A stretch of 64,000 bases of DNA from IOR16 sp963521065 (GCA_963521065.1 CAUQTI010000008.1:84137-148136), one strand, 5' to 3'; numbered from the stretch's first letter, positions 44,067 through 53,208 are shown. Made by a program: numbers and translations. The notes: generated by a model not told the origin, from the sequence alone.

Positions 44067-44978
44067 TTACTCCTTTTCCGTTCCAAGTCTATGGCTGATA
44101 AAATTTGCCGCTGTATTGATGAAAAGCACCATGAGAATCAGCAGTGCGGCTGTCGCATAGGTCTTTTCTTTCGACAGGCCTTCGGAGGCAAGCATATACA
44201 AATGTACTGCCATGCTCCTTGTCGAATCAAATACGCTGGTCGGTACTTTCAAGGAACCGCCGACGGTCAGCATCACCGCCGCCGTTTCTCCTACCGCTCT
44301 TCCAATTCCCAAAATCAGCCCTGTTAAAACTCCTGATTTACAGCAAGGCAAAATCACCTTTACAATGGTCTGCCATTTACTGGCGCCTAGAGACAAGCTC
44401 CCTTCACGATAAGACATTGGTACGGTTTTCAAGGATTCCTCCGTTGCCCGCACGAGGGTCGGAAGTACCATCATAGAAAGCGTCAAGCCTCCGGAAAGCA
44501 CAGACCAGCCCATCCCTAAAAATACAACGAAAAAGGCGAATCCGAACAATCCAAAGATAATGGAAGGGATTCCTGCTAAAATTTCTGTAAAAAACCGGAT
44601 TAAGGAAACGACTTTTCCGCCTTTTGCGTATTCATTGAAATAAATCGCTGCCGCGACGCCGACTGGTGTTGCAATTGCCATTGCCACGACCGTAATATAA
44701 AGGGTTCCGATGATGACGGAGAAAATCCCCCCTTCTTTTCCGAGTCTACGCGGCTCCTGTGATAAAAACTCCCAATTAATATGTGTCAGCCCATTCATCA
44801 GGATATATCCAACAATCAAAATCAGGCTTAAAAGTGTAATTGCGGCAAGCAAACCAATTCCGCCATAGAAAATTGCATTTTTTATGGACTTATTTCGAAG
44901 GTGACGTTCTTTCATTCTCTCTTTTTCATTATTTATTTTTTTCATTTCTTCTTTTTGTACGCTTACTGTATTTTCCAT
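44067..44978 (-). CDS. pstA: Phosphate ABC transporter permease PstA
   Basis: 303-aa inner-membrane permease with about six helices and the EAA-like loop (SYREGSLSLGASKWQTI). Its N terminus carries a charged 35-residue extension. It overlaps the pstC stop by one base (TAATG). Confidence 0.96.
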   Translation of the reverse strand: MENTVSVQKEEMKKINNEKERMKERHLRNKSIKNAIFYGGIGLLAAITLLSLILIVGYILMNGLTHINWEFLSQEPRRLGKEGGIFSVIIGTLYITVVAMAIATPVGVAAAIYFNEYAKGGKVVSLIRFFTEILAGIPSIIFGLFGFAFFVVFLGMGWSVLSGGLTLSMMVLPTLVRATEESLKTVPMSYREGSLSLGASKWQTIVKVILPCCKSGVLTGLILGIGRAVGETAAVMLTVGGSLKVPTSVFDSTRSMAVHLYMLASEGLSKEKTYATAALLILMVLFINTAANFISHRLGTEKE

Positions 44979-45865
44979 TATGCCTCTCCTCCCATCCGCT
45001 TCATTATGAACTGCGCGAGTATATTAAGCAGCATAATGATAACAAACAGCACAATTCCTACCGCAAACAAGGCAGATTGGTGTGTCGGTGCTGCATAGGA
45101 CATTTCCATTGCAATGGTTCCGGTCAAGGTCGCCGCAGAATCCAGCATACTCTTCGGTACAACAGGCATATTCCCTGTGATCAGAAGCACGGCCATCGTC
45201 TCGCCAATGGCTCTTCCCATTCCTAAAATAACAGAGGACAAAATGCCGGACTTTGCTGCGGGTATCAACACTTTTACAATCGTCTCACGCTTGTTTGCTC
45301 CAAGTGCGAGGGAAGCTTCCCGATATTCCTGGGGAACGGCTGCCAATGAATTCTCAGAGATACTTACAATGGTAGGAAGTATCATAACGGCTAAGATAAG
45401 TGCGCCTGCCAAAATGCTGAATCCGGTCGTCGATGCCTCCGGTCGGAAAAATTGATAAATCGGTAAAATGTAAGTACGGATTGCAGGCACTAAGACTGCC
45501 AGTCCAAAAAATCCATAAACCACGGAAGGGATTCCGGCTAAAAGCTCAATCGCGCTTTTGAAACCTTTCGCAAACGTTTCGGGTAAGATTTCTACTAAAA
45601 ATACTGCACAGGCGATTCCTGTAGGGATACCGATTGCCAGTGCGCCAAAGGTGACAGACAGGGTTCCTGCAATCAATGGCAAAATTCCATACTCTCCATT
45701 GGTCGGCTTCCATTGCATTCCGAAGATAAAGGAAAAGACTCCATATTCTTTTAAAACAGGAAGTCCGGAGTGGAAAATAAAAATGGTAATCAATCCTACC
45801 GACAAAGTCGATAGGATTGCACAAAGGACGATTATTTTTTCAATTGCTTTTTCGTATGCTTTCAT
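44978..45865 (-). CDS. pstC: Phosphate ABC transporter permease PstC
   Basis: 295-aa permease with six predicted helices and the EAA-like loop (EYREASLALGANKRETI). GIPSVVYGFFGLAVLVP is a family hallmark. It pairs with PstA and follows pstS by 1 nt. Confidence 0.96.
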   Translation of the reverse strand: MKAYEKAIEKIIVLCAILSTLSVGLITIFIFHSGLPVLKEYGVFSFIFGMQWKPTNGEYGILPLIAGTLSVTFGALAIGIPTGIACAVFLVEILPETFAKGFKSAIELLAGIPSVVYGFFGLAVLVPAIRTYILPIYQFFRPEASTTGFSILAGALILAVMILPTIVSISENSLAAVPQEYREASLALGANKRETIVKVLIPAAKSGILSSVILGMGRAIGETMAVLLITGNMPVVPKSMLDSAATLTGTIAMEMSYAAPTHQSALFAVGIVLFVIIMLLNILAQFIMKRMGGEA

Positions 45866-45866
45866 A

Positions 45867-46739
45867 TTATTTCACCGGTATAAATTCCTCAGCTACAATA
45901 GCTTGCCCTTCCTCACTCATTACGAAGTCAACGTATGCCTGTGCCGCTTCGGAAAGCTCCGCTCCGCTCACATAGATAAATGGTCTTGATATTTTATACG
46001 TTCCGTCGATTACGGTATCGGAAGATGGTGCCACACCCTCAACGGATACTGCGGTTACGGTATCATCCAGTGCGCCGAGTGACACATAGCCGATGGAATT
46101 CGGGGTGGTCGCTACGGTTTGTTTTACCGCTCCGGTAGATGGCTGCACGATTGCCTGTGAAATGGTCTGGTCGATTTCATCGCCGTTTTCATTCTTTGTT
46201 AACACCTTAGTGATTTCGGTAAACGCTCCTCTTGTTCCAGAACCTTCTTCTCTCGTTACTACGACGATTGCTGCGTCGTCACCGCCGACCTCTTTCCAGT
46301 TTTTAATTTCTCCGGTATAAATCTTTTGAATTTGCTCTAATGTAAGGTCTTTCACAGTGCATTCCGGATTTACTACGACAGCAACTCCGTCTTTTGCGAT
46401 GACAGTTTCTGTTTTTACAGAGCCTTTTTCCTCATCCTTAACTCCTCTTGATAATGCTCCAAAATCAGCAATAGATTGTTCAATTGCTTTAATCCCCTGT
46501 CCGGAGCCGCCACCCTGAACCTCAACGGTAACGTTTGTGTTCTTATCCATAAATGCCTCTGCCAGTTCTTCAGACAATGGCTGAACGGAGGTCGACCCAG
46601 CAATCACGACTGTTCCGGTCAAGTCACTTCCACCACCCGCTTCTGCATCCTTGTTTCCACATCCACTCAATACTGCAGTCAAGGTCATAGCCGCGATCAG
46701 TCCGATTACCAAAGATTTTTTTGTCTTTAACATATTCAT
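45867..46739 (-). CDS. pstS: Phosphate-binding lipoprotein PstS
   Basis: 290-aa solute-binding lipoprotein. A lipoprotein signal peptide ends at LSGC (Cys about 27). The phosphate-binding segments GSTSVQPLSEELA and GGGSGQGIKAI and the TREEGSGTRGAFTE loop are visible. It is the first gene of pstSCAB-phoU and is preceded by a Pho box. Confidence 0.96.
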   Translation of the reverse strand: MNMLKTKKSLVIGLIAAMTLTAVLSGCGNKDAEAGGGSDLTGTVVIAGSTSVQPLSEELAEAFMDKNTNVTVEVQGGGSGQGIKAIEQSIADFGALSRGVKDEEKGSVKTETVIAKDGVAVVVNPECTVKDLTLEQIQKIYTGEIKNWKEVGGDDAAIVVVTREEGSGTRGAFTEITKVLTKNENGDEIDQTISQAIVQPSTGAVKQTVATTPNSIGYVSLGALDDTVTAVSVEGVAPSSDTVIDGTYKISRPFIYVSGAELSEAAQAYVDFVMSEEGQAIVAEEFIPVK

Positions 46740-46835
46740 TCCTCTTTTCTTTTTCTATCTTCTTTTTTGATTTACAAATAAAGCCAACAAAGGATATTTT
46801 TTTTATTCAGTTTAGTATTCCCTTGCTTTAGTTTT

Positions 46836-46889
46836 ATATTATCGATGTTTTGTTAAAGGCAAATAAGTCTTATGTTAAAAGCATGTTAA
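46836..46889 (-). promoter_or_regulatory. Pho box and promoter of the pst operon
   Basis: On the minus strand TTAACA occurs at 46889-46884, 46878-46873 and 46856-46851: an 11-bp period with the third of four positions degenerate. This matches the PhoP-binding pattern TTAACA-N5. TAATAT (46841-46836) fits a -10 element. Confidence 0.82.
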
Positions 46890-46892
46890 ATA

Positions 46893-46922
46893 GAAAAAAG
46901 ACAGCTGCAAAAAGCTGTCTCT
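46893..46922 (-). terminator. Terminator of phoPR
   Basis: AGACAGCT/AGCTGTCT with TTTTTT after it on the minus strand, 50 bp after the phoR stop and just ahead of the Pho box. Confidence 0.8.
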
Positions 46923-46971
46923 TTCATCGTAGAATTTCAGCAAAACGTATCTTGTGCACAACGCTTACTGT

Positions 46972-48387
46972 TTATTTTGTTGGCAGGTGCACCGTAAATT
47001 TCGTTCCCTTTCCTACCTCGCTCTCTACTTCAATACGGCCGTCAAAGAGAGCTGCAATATGCTTTACAATCGCGAGTCCGAGTCCCGTTCCTCCTACTTT
47101 TTGTGATCTGGATTTATCCGCACGGTAAAAGCGCTCGAACAGTCTTGGCAGATGTTCCTTTTCAATGCCGATTCCGTTATCCTCTACGGAAATCAGAACC
47201 TCTGCATCCTGCTTTTCTACCTTCACAATAATCATCCCATGCTCGCAAGAATACTTCACTGCATTTTCAATGAGATTCAGCATCATTTGCTTAAAGCGGT
47301 CACGGTTCCCGCCAATATAGATTTCGTAAGGATAGACGGTTTGAATCTCAAGCTTTTTTTCTTCCATCAATGGACCGAGAAATGCAACAATCTCTTCAAT
47401 TACATCTTTTACATTGATATCCATGTCAGTATTCAGTGCTCTGCCGCTTTCGATATCCGATATAATCAGAATATCATCAATCAAACGTTTTAGCCGGGCC
47501 GCCTCTACAGAGATGATATCTAAAAATTTGGTACGAATTTGGGGGTTCTCATCGGCTCCATCCTGAAGCGTTTCTACAAAACCGGAGATTGAGGTGAGTG
47601 GTGTTTTTAATTCATGTGTTACATTTGCCACAAATTCTCTCCGAATCGTCTCTGCCTTCTCCATTTCGTCCACAGCCAAATGCACTTTTTCTGCCATCTC
47701 ATTCAAGGTTTCCGCGAGTTCTTGAAGCTCATCCTCTCTTTGAAAGCTTACACGACTCGCATAATCGCCTCCGGAAATCTTACGAGCGTGCTCTACCAGC
47801 ATCTTTATGGGCTTTGTGAGCCATGAGGCAAAGACGATGCTTAAAATAATTGCAATGGCCATTCCTGCGGCAGCAGACTTCAACGCGGCTTCTTTCAAAA
47901 AATTCGCGATTAAATCCAATCGGTCAATTTCCATTGCAACTCTTGTAATTAAAACAAGCTCTCCGTTATCAACCAGATTCACTGCTGCATAAAGGTATTC
48001 TTTCCCTAAGGTTTTACTTGGCCGATTGCTTGCCCCAAAGCCTTTTTTCAGTGCAGCCTGGATTTCTTCCCGATTTTTGTGATTGTCCATTTTTCCATAG
48101 TTGTCGCCCATCTGGGAATCTGCCAATATGGAGCCGTCTGTTCCTACAAAAGTTACGCGTTCTCCGATTTGCTCTGAAAAGGTGTCTGCATAATATTTAT
48201 AGTCAATAATCAACCCGTGCTGCAAGTCCTCCTCCATCGCTTTATTAATCAGCCTGCAATAGCTTAAAAGCTCTCCTTCTTTTTGCTCTACCAGGTTTTC
48301 CATGTTTAAATGAAAGGAAAGGTAGCTTGTGATGACAACGCTGATTAAAATGAGAGAGATGGAAAAGGTCAGTATTTTCTTTTTCAT
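46972..48387 (-). CDS. phoR: PhoR-like membrane sensor histidine kinase
   Basis: 471-aa kinase. Two membrane helices (about 5-25 and 165-190) flank an extracytoplasmic sensor domain. A HAMP domain, HisKA with phospho-acceptor His in VTHELKTPLTSISGF, and HATPase motifs (ENAVKYS, VEDNGIGI, GGTGLGLAIVKHI) follow. It sits 26 nt after the response regulator and next to pst, so a role in phosphate sensing is likely; no classical PAS domain is obvious. Confidence 0.92.
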   Translation of the reverse strand: MKKKILTFSISLILISVVITSYLSFHLNMENLVEQKEGELLSYCRLINKAMEEDLQHGLIIDYKYYADTFSEQIGERVTFVGTDGSILADSQMGDNYGKMDNHKNREEIQAALKKGFGASNRPSKTLGKEYLYAAVNLVDNGELVLITRVAMEIDRLDLIANFLKEAALKSAAAGMAIAIILSIVFASWLTKPIKMLVEHARKISGGDYASRVSFQREDELQELAETLNEMAEKVHLAVDEMEKAETIRREFVANVTHELKTPLTSISGFVETLQDGADENPQIRTKFLDIISVEAARLKRLIDDILIISDIESGRALNTDMDINVKDVIEEIVAFLGPLMEEKKLEIQTVYPYEIYIGGNRDRFKQMMLNLIENAVKYSCEHGMIIVKVEKQDAEVLISVEDNGIGIEKEHLPRLFERFYRADKSRSQKVGGTGLGLAIVKHIAALFDGRIEVESEVGKGTKFTVHLPTK

Positions 48388-48413
48388 ATGTGACTCCCCC
48401 CTATTCCAAAAGT

Positions 48414-49115
48414 TTAAGGCATCTTATATCCGATTCCGCGTACGGTCTGAATGTATCTTCCCTCTTTGTCATCTTCTTTTAGCTTTTTTCGAAGATAACG
48501 GACGTGAACATCTACGGTTCTTGTTTCACCAACGTATTCAAACCCCCATATTTTATCCAAAAGCTGATCCCTTGTAAAAACTCGTCCTCTATTTTCTGCT
48601 AAAGTAAGGAGTAAATCAAACTCTTTTAACGTCAGCGTAATCAATTCGCCGTCTAAGCGCACTTCATGGCGAATCTGATCAATGGTCAAGCCCTCTACTG
48701 TAATGCATTGTGCGCTTTCTTCTTCTTTTTTCTTTTCTTCATTGTCATTTTGGGAATACCTTCTGAGTACTGCTTTGACTCGTGCCATGAGCTCTCTTGT
48801 ACTAAATGGTTTCGGCAAATAATCATCTGCACCAAATTCCAAGCCTAATATTCGGTCAATTTCATCTCCTTTTGCAGTCAGCATAATAATTGGCGTCTGG
48901 TTTCCCTCAGCGCGTAAATCTCTGCAAATATCATATCCGTTCTTTCCCGGCAGCATGATATCAAGTAAAATCAAGTCCGGAGCTTCCTCTCTTGCCATCC
49001 GAAAGCCTTCTGTTCCATCCTCCGCCATCAATGGTTCATAGCCGTTCTGGATTAAATGATAACTGACTAATTCCCGAATATTGGGCTCATCTTCAATCAT
49101 TAATATCTTCTGCAT
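48414..49115 (-). CDS. phoP: PhoP/PhoB-like OmpR-family response regulator
   Basis: 233-aa regulator. Receiver domain with acidic MIEDE, phospho-acceptor Asp in LILLDIMLPG and Lys in MLTAKGDE; winged-helix DNA-binding domain at about 135-233 (LTLKEFDLLLTLAENRGRVFTRDQLLDKIWG). ATG 49115 follows AGAGGAT; an ATG at 49136 lacks a clear ribosome binding site. The linker is rich in Glu and Lys. It probably binds the Pho box before pstS. Confidence 0.93.
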   Translation of the reverse strand: MQKILMIEDEPNIRELVSYHLIQNGYEPLMAEDGTEGFRMAREEAPDLILLDIMLPGKNGYDICRDLRAEGNQTPIIMLTAKGDEIDRILGLEFGADDYLPKPFSTRELMARVKAVLRRYSQNDNEEKKKEEESAQCITVEGLTIDQIRHEVRLDGELITLTLKEFDLLLTLAENRGRVFTRDQLLDKIWGFEYVGETRTVDVHVRYLRKKLKEDDKEGRYIQTVRGIGYKMP

Positions 49116-49296
49116 TCTCGTATCCTCTTTACTCATATATTTGCACTGCCTCCACTTTTACAGCCTTGATGTTCTCTCTATTTGCATGTGATAGAAATCT
49201 GCCACGCGGTTTGTAAGTGATATCTTACCAATTTTCATTTATTATATGCGATATTGAAAAAAAATACAAATAGATTGAAGTTTGTTGTCAATTTCT

Positions 49297-49326
49297 CTTG
49301 AATATTCCAAATAAATTTGCTATACT
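49297..49326 (+). promoter_or_regulatory. Promoter of tRNA-Gly
   Basis: TTGAAT (49297-49302), 18 bp, TATACT (49321-49326), 14 bp before the tRNA. Confidence 0.65.
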
Positions 49327-49339
49327 TAGAAAGTCTTAT

Positions 49340-49413
49340 GCGGGTGTAGTTCAATGGCAGAACATCAGCTTCCCAAGCTGAATACGAGGGTTCGATTCCC
49401 TTCACCCGCTCCA
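49340..49413 (+). tRNA. tRNA-Gly (anticodon CCC)
   Basis: Acceptor stem GCGGGTG/CACCCGC, D arm GTTC...GAAC-like, anticodon stem TCAGC/GCTGA with loop TTCCCAA (anticodon CCC), T arm GGG-TTCGATT-CCC, and an encoded CCA end (49411-49413). It reads GGG. A hairpin terminator follows. The prophage begins directly downstream, so its 3' end is the likely attachment site. Confidence 0.95.
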
Positions 49414-49420
49414 AAATGAT

Positions 49421-49446
49421 AGCCGCTAGAAATAGCGGTTTTTCTT
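49421..49446 (+). terminator. Terminator after tRNA-Gly
   Basis: AGCCGCT/AGCGGTT with TTTTT after it. Confidence 0.8.
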
Positions 49447-49521
49447 TGTTTTTCAACGAGTTTACGGCTTTGATAAATAACAATTCTGTTACATTTTTTA
49501 ACAAAAAAGTTACTTGTGTTG

Positions 49522-49559
49522 CATGATTTTTACTAAAATGCAACACAAAATGCAACACG
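49522..49559. repeat. Repeated ATGCAACAC motifs next to the presumed attachment site
   Basis: GTGTTGCAT (inverted) is followed by two direct ATGCAACAC copies 12 bp apart. Their place between the tRNA and the end of the prophage genes suits arm-type integrase binding sites. Confidence 0.5.
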
Positions 49560-49575
49560 GAATTGAGCGGAAACT

Positions 49576-49603
49576 AAAAAAACCGCCTCCGAAGAGGCGG
49601 CAT
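49576..49603 (-). terminator. Terminator of the prophage late operon
   Basis: CCGCCTC/GAGGCGG, 4-nt loop, followed by seven T on the minus strand, just after the holin gene. Confidence 0.92.
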
Positions 49604-49621
49604 GAAATTACTACATTGTAT

Positions 49622-49891
49622 TTAGTTTGGTTTTATGTAGGCTCTTGCATTAGTGCTATCAGCAAGCCCCTTAGTGGTCGGATCGTTAATCGCATTAACC
49701 ACACTGACCACTACAGCAACTACCACAACGGGATTTTTAACCGCGCCAACGAGCAAATCTAGTATCATTCCCCATGTAGTCATATCCTTCCACATCACCC
49801 CAAAATAGGCTAAGATGGGTCCGAATACAGCAAGTACCATTTGTACCCAAAATACAGGGTTCGCAAGTCTGACTTTCCAATTAATTTTCAT
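49622..49891 (-). CDS. Phage holin (phi LC3 type)
   Basis: 89-aa protein with two hydrophobic segments. The start MKINWKVRLANPVFWVQMVLA is typical of the phi LC3-like holin family, which forms membrane lesions that release the endolysin. ATG 49891 follows GGAGG; a reading to 49909 is not supported. It is the last gene of the late operon. Confidence 0.9.
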   Translation of the reverse strand: MKINWKVRLANPVFWVQMVLAVFGPILAYFGVMWKDMTTWGMILDLLVGAVKNPVVVVAVVVSVVNAINDPTTKGLADSTNARAYIKPN

Positions 49892-50156
49892 TCTTTTCCT
49901 CCAATCCATCTATACGATGATGCACCGATTTCACAGATTGCTCCACGATGGCTATAGCTTTCCCATGTTCTTTGACTTCGCCTTCCAAAGCCGTCACGCG
50001 TCTATCGATACCTAAAATTGCATCTAACTTTCCATTTATAGTACCCCGCCACTCGGCGTCGTTTCCGATTTTCTTTTCTCTGCCGGAAAGCCACCCTCCC
50101 AACCCTACAAAGCACCCTATAATGGCAATCAGTAATAATATTGTTTGTGTGTCCAT
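49881..50156 (-). CDS. Small phage membrane protein, XhlA/haemolysin-like
   Basis: 91 aa: one N-terminal membrane helix (ILLLIAIIGCFVGLGGWL) and a predicted coiled coil (about 45-90). This layout is common for accessory lysis proteins between endolysin and holin. It overlaps the holin gene by 11 bp. Confidence 0.7.
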   Translation of the reverse strand: MDTQTILLLIAIIGCFVGLGGWLSGREKKIGNDAEWRGTINGKLDAILGIDRRVTALEGEVKEHGKAIAIVEQSVKSVHHRIDGLEEKNEN

Positions 50157-50157
50157 A

Positions 50158-50778
50158 CTACTCCTTTACTGCCCGAACAATCATAGACACGACCTGCTCT
50201 CTCGTCGGCACGCCCTGCGGTCTTGTGCCGTCTGTGATACCCAGTTTTTGCCCTGCCTGCCATTCTTTAGCCGCCCATGCGCTCGGTTGCTCCCTGCTTT
50301 CTGCCAATACCTCACGCACGATTGCTTTTACTTCTGATTCTGTCAAATCCTCCACCTTCTTTACAATATTTTTTAGATATGGTTCCGGGTCGACCGATGC
50401 ACCCTCAATCAATAATTCCATATGAAGATGCATCGCCATTCCCTTTATGGTCTTCGTGCTCGCACCCATCAGCCCAATTTGTTGTCCGGCCGTTACATGC
50501 TTACCGATACTCAAAGGAGACTTTAACTTTAAATGTTGATACAACGTGTGAAATGCGCCGTGATTGACTACCACAAGCCAGCCCCGCACATCATTCCATG
50601 TATTTTTCTCAATAACCCCATCCGCAACACTGCACACTGGCGTGTCTGTCTTTGAAAAATCCCTGCCGAGGTCAATGCCTTTGTGGTAAGTGCTTGCTCC
50701 TGAAATCCCCGTATTCCTAAGCCCAAATCGGCTAGTAATCCGCAGCGGCGTTACCGGCAAACTGTTAAATACAATCAA
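50158..50778 (-). CDS. Phage endolysin, M23 metallopeptidase with C-terminal SLH-like segment
   Basis: Up to 206 aa from TTG 50778, preceded by a GGGGGTGA ribosome binding site. The M23 zinc motifs are YHKGIDLG (HxxxD type) and HLHME (HxH). The C-terminal 50 residues (WAAKEWQAGQKLGITDGTRPQGVPTREQ) resemble an S-layer homology or wall-binding module. It would cut peptide cross-links during lysis. A longer frame to 50826 would run through a terminator hairpin, so I reject that start. Confidence 0.85.
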   Translation of the reverse strand: MIVFNSLPVTPLRITSRFGLRNTGISGASTYHKGIDLGRDFSKTDTPVCSVADGVIEKNTWNDVRGWLVVVNHGAFHTLYQHLKLKSPLSIGKHVTAGQQIGLMGASTKTIKGMAMHLHMELLIEGASVDPEPYLKNIVKKVEDLTESEVKAIVREVLAESREQPSAWAAKEWQAGQKLGITDGTRPQGVPTREQVVSMIVRAVKE

Positions 50779-50797
50779 TCCAATCACCCCCGATAAA

Positions 50798-50820
50798 AGA
50801 GGAGCCTTGCGGCTCCTATT
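50798..50820 (-). terminator. Hairpin upstream of the endolysin gene
   Basis: AGGAGCC/GGCTCCT with a 3-4 nt loop and CTTTT on the minus strand. It can reduce read-through into the lysis genes. Confidence 0.65.
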
Positions 50821-51037
50821 ACTCAAACTGGTCTCTTAACTCTTTGACATCTCTTGCAACCAAGGCCAAGTCATATCCGCCCGGCAAACCATCATATAGC
50901 ATCGCGTCTTGCTTGTCCGCCATGTCAATGAGCTTGTCTCGTGCCACTCCCATGTCGCAGGCTGTAGCTTTGGAGATAGCTGCAATTGCATTTTTGTGAA
51001 TGCTGTCAAATTCTTTCCAATCGTAATTTCTATTCAT
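50819..51037 (-). CDS. Small phage protein, 72 aa, unknown
   Basis: Acidic, helical, soluble product (MNRNYDWKEFDSIHKNAI...). I do not recognise it. It lies between fibre and lysis genes. AGAAAGGA-like sequence precedes the ATG. Confidence 0.65.
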   Translation of the reverse strand: MNRNYDWKEFDSIHKNAIAAISKATACDMGVARDKLIDMADKQDAMLYDGLPGGYDLALVARDVKELRDQFE

Positions 51038-51082
51038 ATTGTCCTTCTTTCTGCCCGTTTCGGGCCGTAAAATTGTAATAAA

Positions 51083-51107
51083 AAAACACGCCTTATTGCG
51101 TGATTGG
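51083..51107 (-). terminator. Terminator overlapping the stop of the 51093-51311 gene
   Basis: CACGC/GCGTG with a 6-nt loop, then seven T on the minus strand. The stop codon lies in the hairpin. Confidence 0.75.
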
Positions 51108-51311
51108 TTCGGTTTCTTCCGTTGGTTCTTCCGTTGCAGGCTCGGGTGGAGTATTTTTAATCGTTATTAACTCTTGTAACTCTTCCAAATCTGCCTCAGT
51201 CAATACGGTTTTATCAAACCATCCAGTTGCACTTTTAACAACTTGATAGTCTGCTATCTTACCAACACTATCTTTAAGTCCCATCATTAAAAACTCTCTT
51301 AAATTAAACAT
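51093..51311 (-). CDS. Small phage protein, 72 aa, possibly XkdX-like
   Basis: Begins MFNLREFLMMGLKDSVGKIADYQ, with a helical TEADLEELQELI segment and a Pro/Glu/Thr-rich tail. Its position right after the fibre gene and its length recall XkdX-type proteins, but the similarity is weak. Confidence 0.6.
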   Translation of the reverse strand: MFNLREFLMMGLKDSVGKIADYQVVKSATGWFDKTVLTEADLEELQELITIKNTPPEPATEEPTEETEPITQ

Positions 51312-53198
51312 TTATATATTGCCTCCTAAAGCTATGATAGCCTGTGTTAAATCTGATATAACTTTATTAATATCCCTTACATACTCACACACAAAACTAG
51401 GACTAACCGTATCTGTACCATATACTACAGTCTGACCGTCAAGCATCTGCTCTAGGTCATTAAGTACCGTCTGAGTGTCAGAGTGTAGGGTTGTGATGGT
51501 TGGGGTAGCTAGTTGATAGATTAGTTTAGAGCCTATCATTGCTGTTTTAGCACTGCTTACATCGGGGTATTTATTTTTTGTTATATAAAAACCCCACCTC
51601 GTATTATTTACATTGTAAGTTTTCCATAAATTTTCTATCTGGTCAGTATATGAGTCTGTACTTCCCAACCCATACTCAAAAATTAACCACGTCGGTATTG
51701 TGTTTTTATCGTATCCGTATGAATCTAACGGTTTTTTCATAAAAATCACATCTGTATTCGCTCCGCTTGTATATAGTTGCGTGATATCGTCCGATACCAG
51801 CGAATACTTTCTAGTATTATTTCTCAATTTCCAAATCCCCCCATCCTTAAACACCTCGTCAGCTACACCATTTGGCAAATCCATTGCAGGCTCTAAGTAA
51901 TTACCTTGTGTGTCTTTGAGTGGGACGGTGTAGTCTTGTCCGATGTATGGGGTGTATGGGGTGGAGACTGTGCCGAGTTCGAGCTGAGGTTTAAATACAA
52001 GATTATTTAAAACTACGCCAGATTTAACATATATAAACACACTCATATTGCTCGATGACTGCGGTGATATTGTGATTGCAGTCGTTTTTTGAGATATGCT
52101 TGGATTTTCAGTGTATATTTTATATGTTGTATCACTTCCAGCAGAACTACCGCTTATAGTATATGTGTTCCCAGCAATAATGCCGTATTGACCTATCAAA
52201 TAGTAGATATCTCCAGTAGCAGTACCATTTACAGTAATACTTTTATCTGCATTTACCGTAAAAGTAAGCCCTTTTATTGTTTGTGTGATTCCTGTGTTAG
52301 GCAACAAATTCCTCCCACTTTTCCGCACCGTAAAATTCCGATACGGCACATATGGTGTTGCGGTTGTGCCGAGTTGGAGTTGCGCCCAAGTGTACTGAGC
52401 AATGTTTATATTTGTCTCAAATATGGTAAAAGCACACTTATAAGCATTAGACGGACTAATCCGATTAATGAGCGTACCATCTGCGGAATTTGATATAAAA
52501 TTATCATCTTTATCAAACCATACTATATTGCCATATTGCCTATCTTTTGAGTTAGATACAGTATATGCCATGTTTGGCTTAACCAAAAACTTATTGACTG
52601 AGCGTATATAATCTGTCCTATCTGTTTTTACACCGTTTATATATCCACCCTGCTCTAGCTGTCTGTCAAATAAATTAACCCCACCTACCCCTGTAATCGC
52701 TTGGGGATTATCAGGGGAGATTGGTAAAGATGGATTTACGGGTGTTGTAATGGTGTGACCTTTTACAGTTAAATCCCGTGCTGGTGCATCTGCGGTATAT
52801 AGATTGAGTATATCTCCTGTTGCTGTGCCGATTAGGGAGTTAGAGTAACGGGTGTCGGACTCTGATTTAGTATATCTGTCTGCTATTGCATTAGTATTAC
52901 TTGTGATTTGACCTTGCAGTGCCGTGTCTGCGGATTGCCTTGCGCTTGTCTCATTGCTGATTGCGGTTGATAAATCGCTTGCTGACGCATCAATTTGACC
53001 GTCAACGTACCCTTTATTTGTTGCGTGTCCGTCTAATGTGGGTGTTATAACTGTTGTTGCACCGCTAAATGTTTTATCGCCTGTGATTGTCTCTGTGCCT
53101 GTGATATGTACTACTGCGCTATCATCCGCTTTACTTGGGATATCATCAAGCAATCCGTCAACTTGCGAGCCTGTGTATTTGCTTTTATATGTTGCCAT
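51312..53198 (-). CDS. Phage tail fibre / baseplate upper protein
   Basis: 628 aa. The N terminus (KYTGSQVDGLLDDIPSKADDSAVV) is followed by repeated fibre-like segments (TGTETITGDKTFSG, ATNKGYVDGQIDAS) and a coiled-coil stretch (SDLSTAISNETSARQSADTALQGQI). Later parts have two similar carbohydrate-binding-like segments ending in FTVRKSGRNLLP and YTVPLKDTQGNYLEP. It is probably a receptor-binding or fibre protein. It starts 10 nt after the Gly-rich adhesin. Confidence 0.75.
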   Translation of the reverse strand: MATYKSKYTGSQVDGLLDDIPSKADDSAVVHITGTETITGDKTFSGATTVITPTLDGHATNKGYVDGQIDASASDLSTAISNETSARQSADTALQGQITSNTNAIADRYTKSESDTRYSNSLIGTATGDILNLYTADAPARDLTVKGHTITTPVNPSLPISPDNPQAITGVGGVNLFDRQLEQGGYINGVKTDRTDYIRSVNKFLVKPNMAYTVSNSKDRQYGNIVWFDKDDNFISNSADGTLINRISPSNAYKCAFTIFETNINIAQYTWAQLQLGTTATPYVPYRNFTVRKSGRNLLPNTGITQTIKGLTFTVNADKSITVNGTATGDIYYLIGQYGIIAGNTYTISGSSAGSDTTYKIYTENPSISQKTTAITISPQSSSNMSVFIYVKSGVVLNNLVFKPQLELGTVSTPYTPYIGQDYTVPLKDTQGNYLEPAMDLPNGVADEVFKDGGIWKLRNNTRKYSLVSDDITQLYTSGANTDVIFMKKPLDSYGYDKNTIPTWLIFEYGLGSTDSYTDQIENLWKTYNVNNTRWGFYITKNKYPDVSSAKTAMIGSKLIYQLATPTITTLHSDTQTVLNDLEQMLDGQTVVYGTDTVSPSFVCEYVRDINKVISDLTQAIIALGGNI

Positions 53199-53208
53199 TT
53201 AAACCTCC

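Noticed and set aside
49235..49558. 107-aa reading frame on the minus strand containing LERVKGIEPSYSAWEA
   Set aside because: It is the antisense of tRNA-Gly, a common false gene call; no ribosome binding site or homology beyond the tRNA.
50779..50826. Longer endolysin N terminus
   Set aside because: It would be encoded by a terminator hairpin, and a good ribosome binding site lies before TTG 50778.
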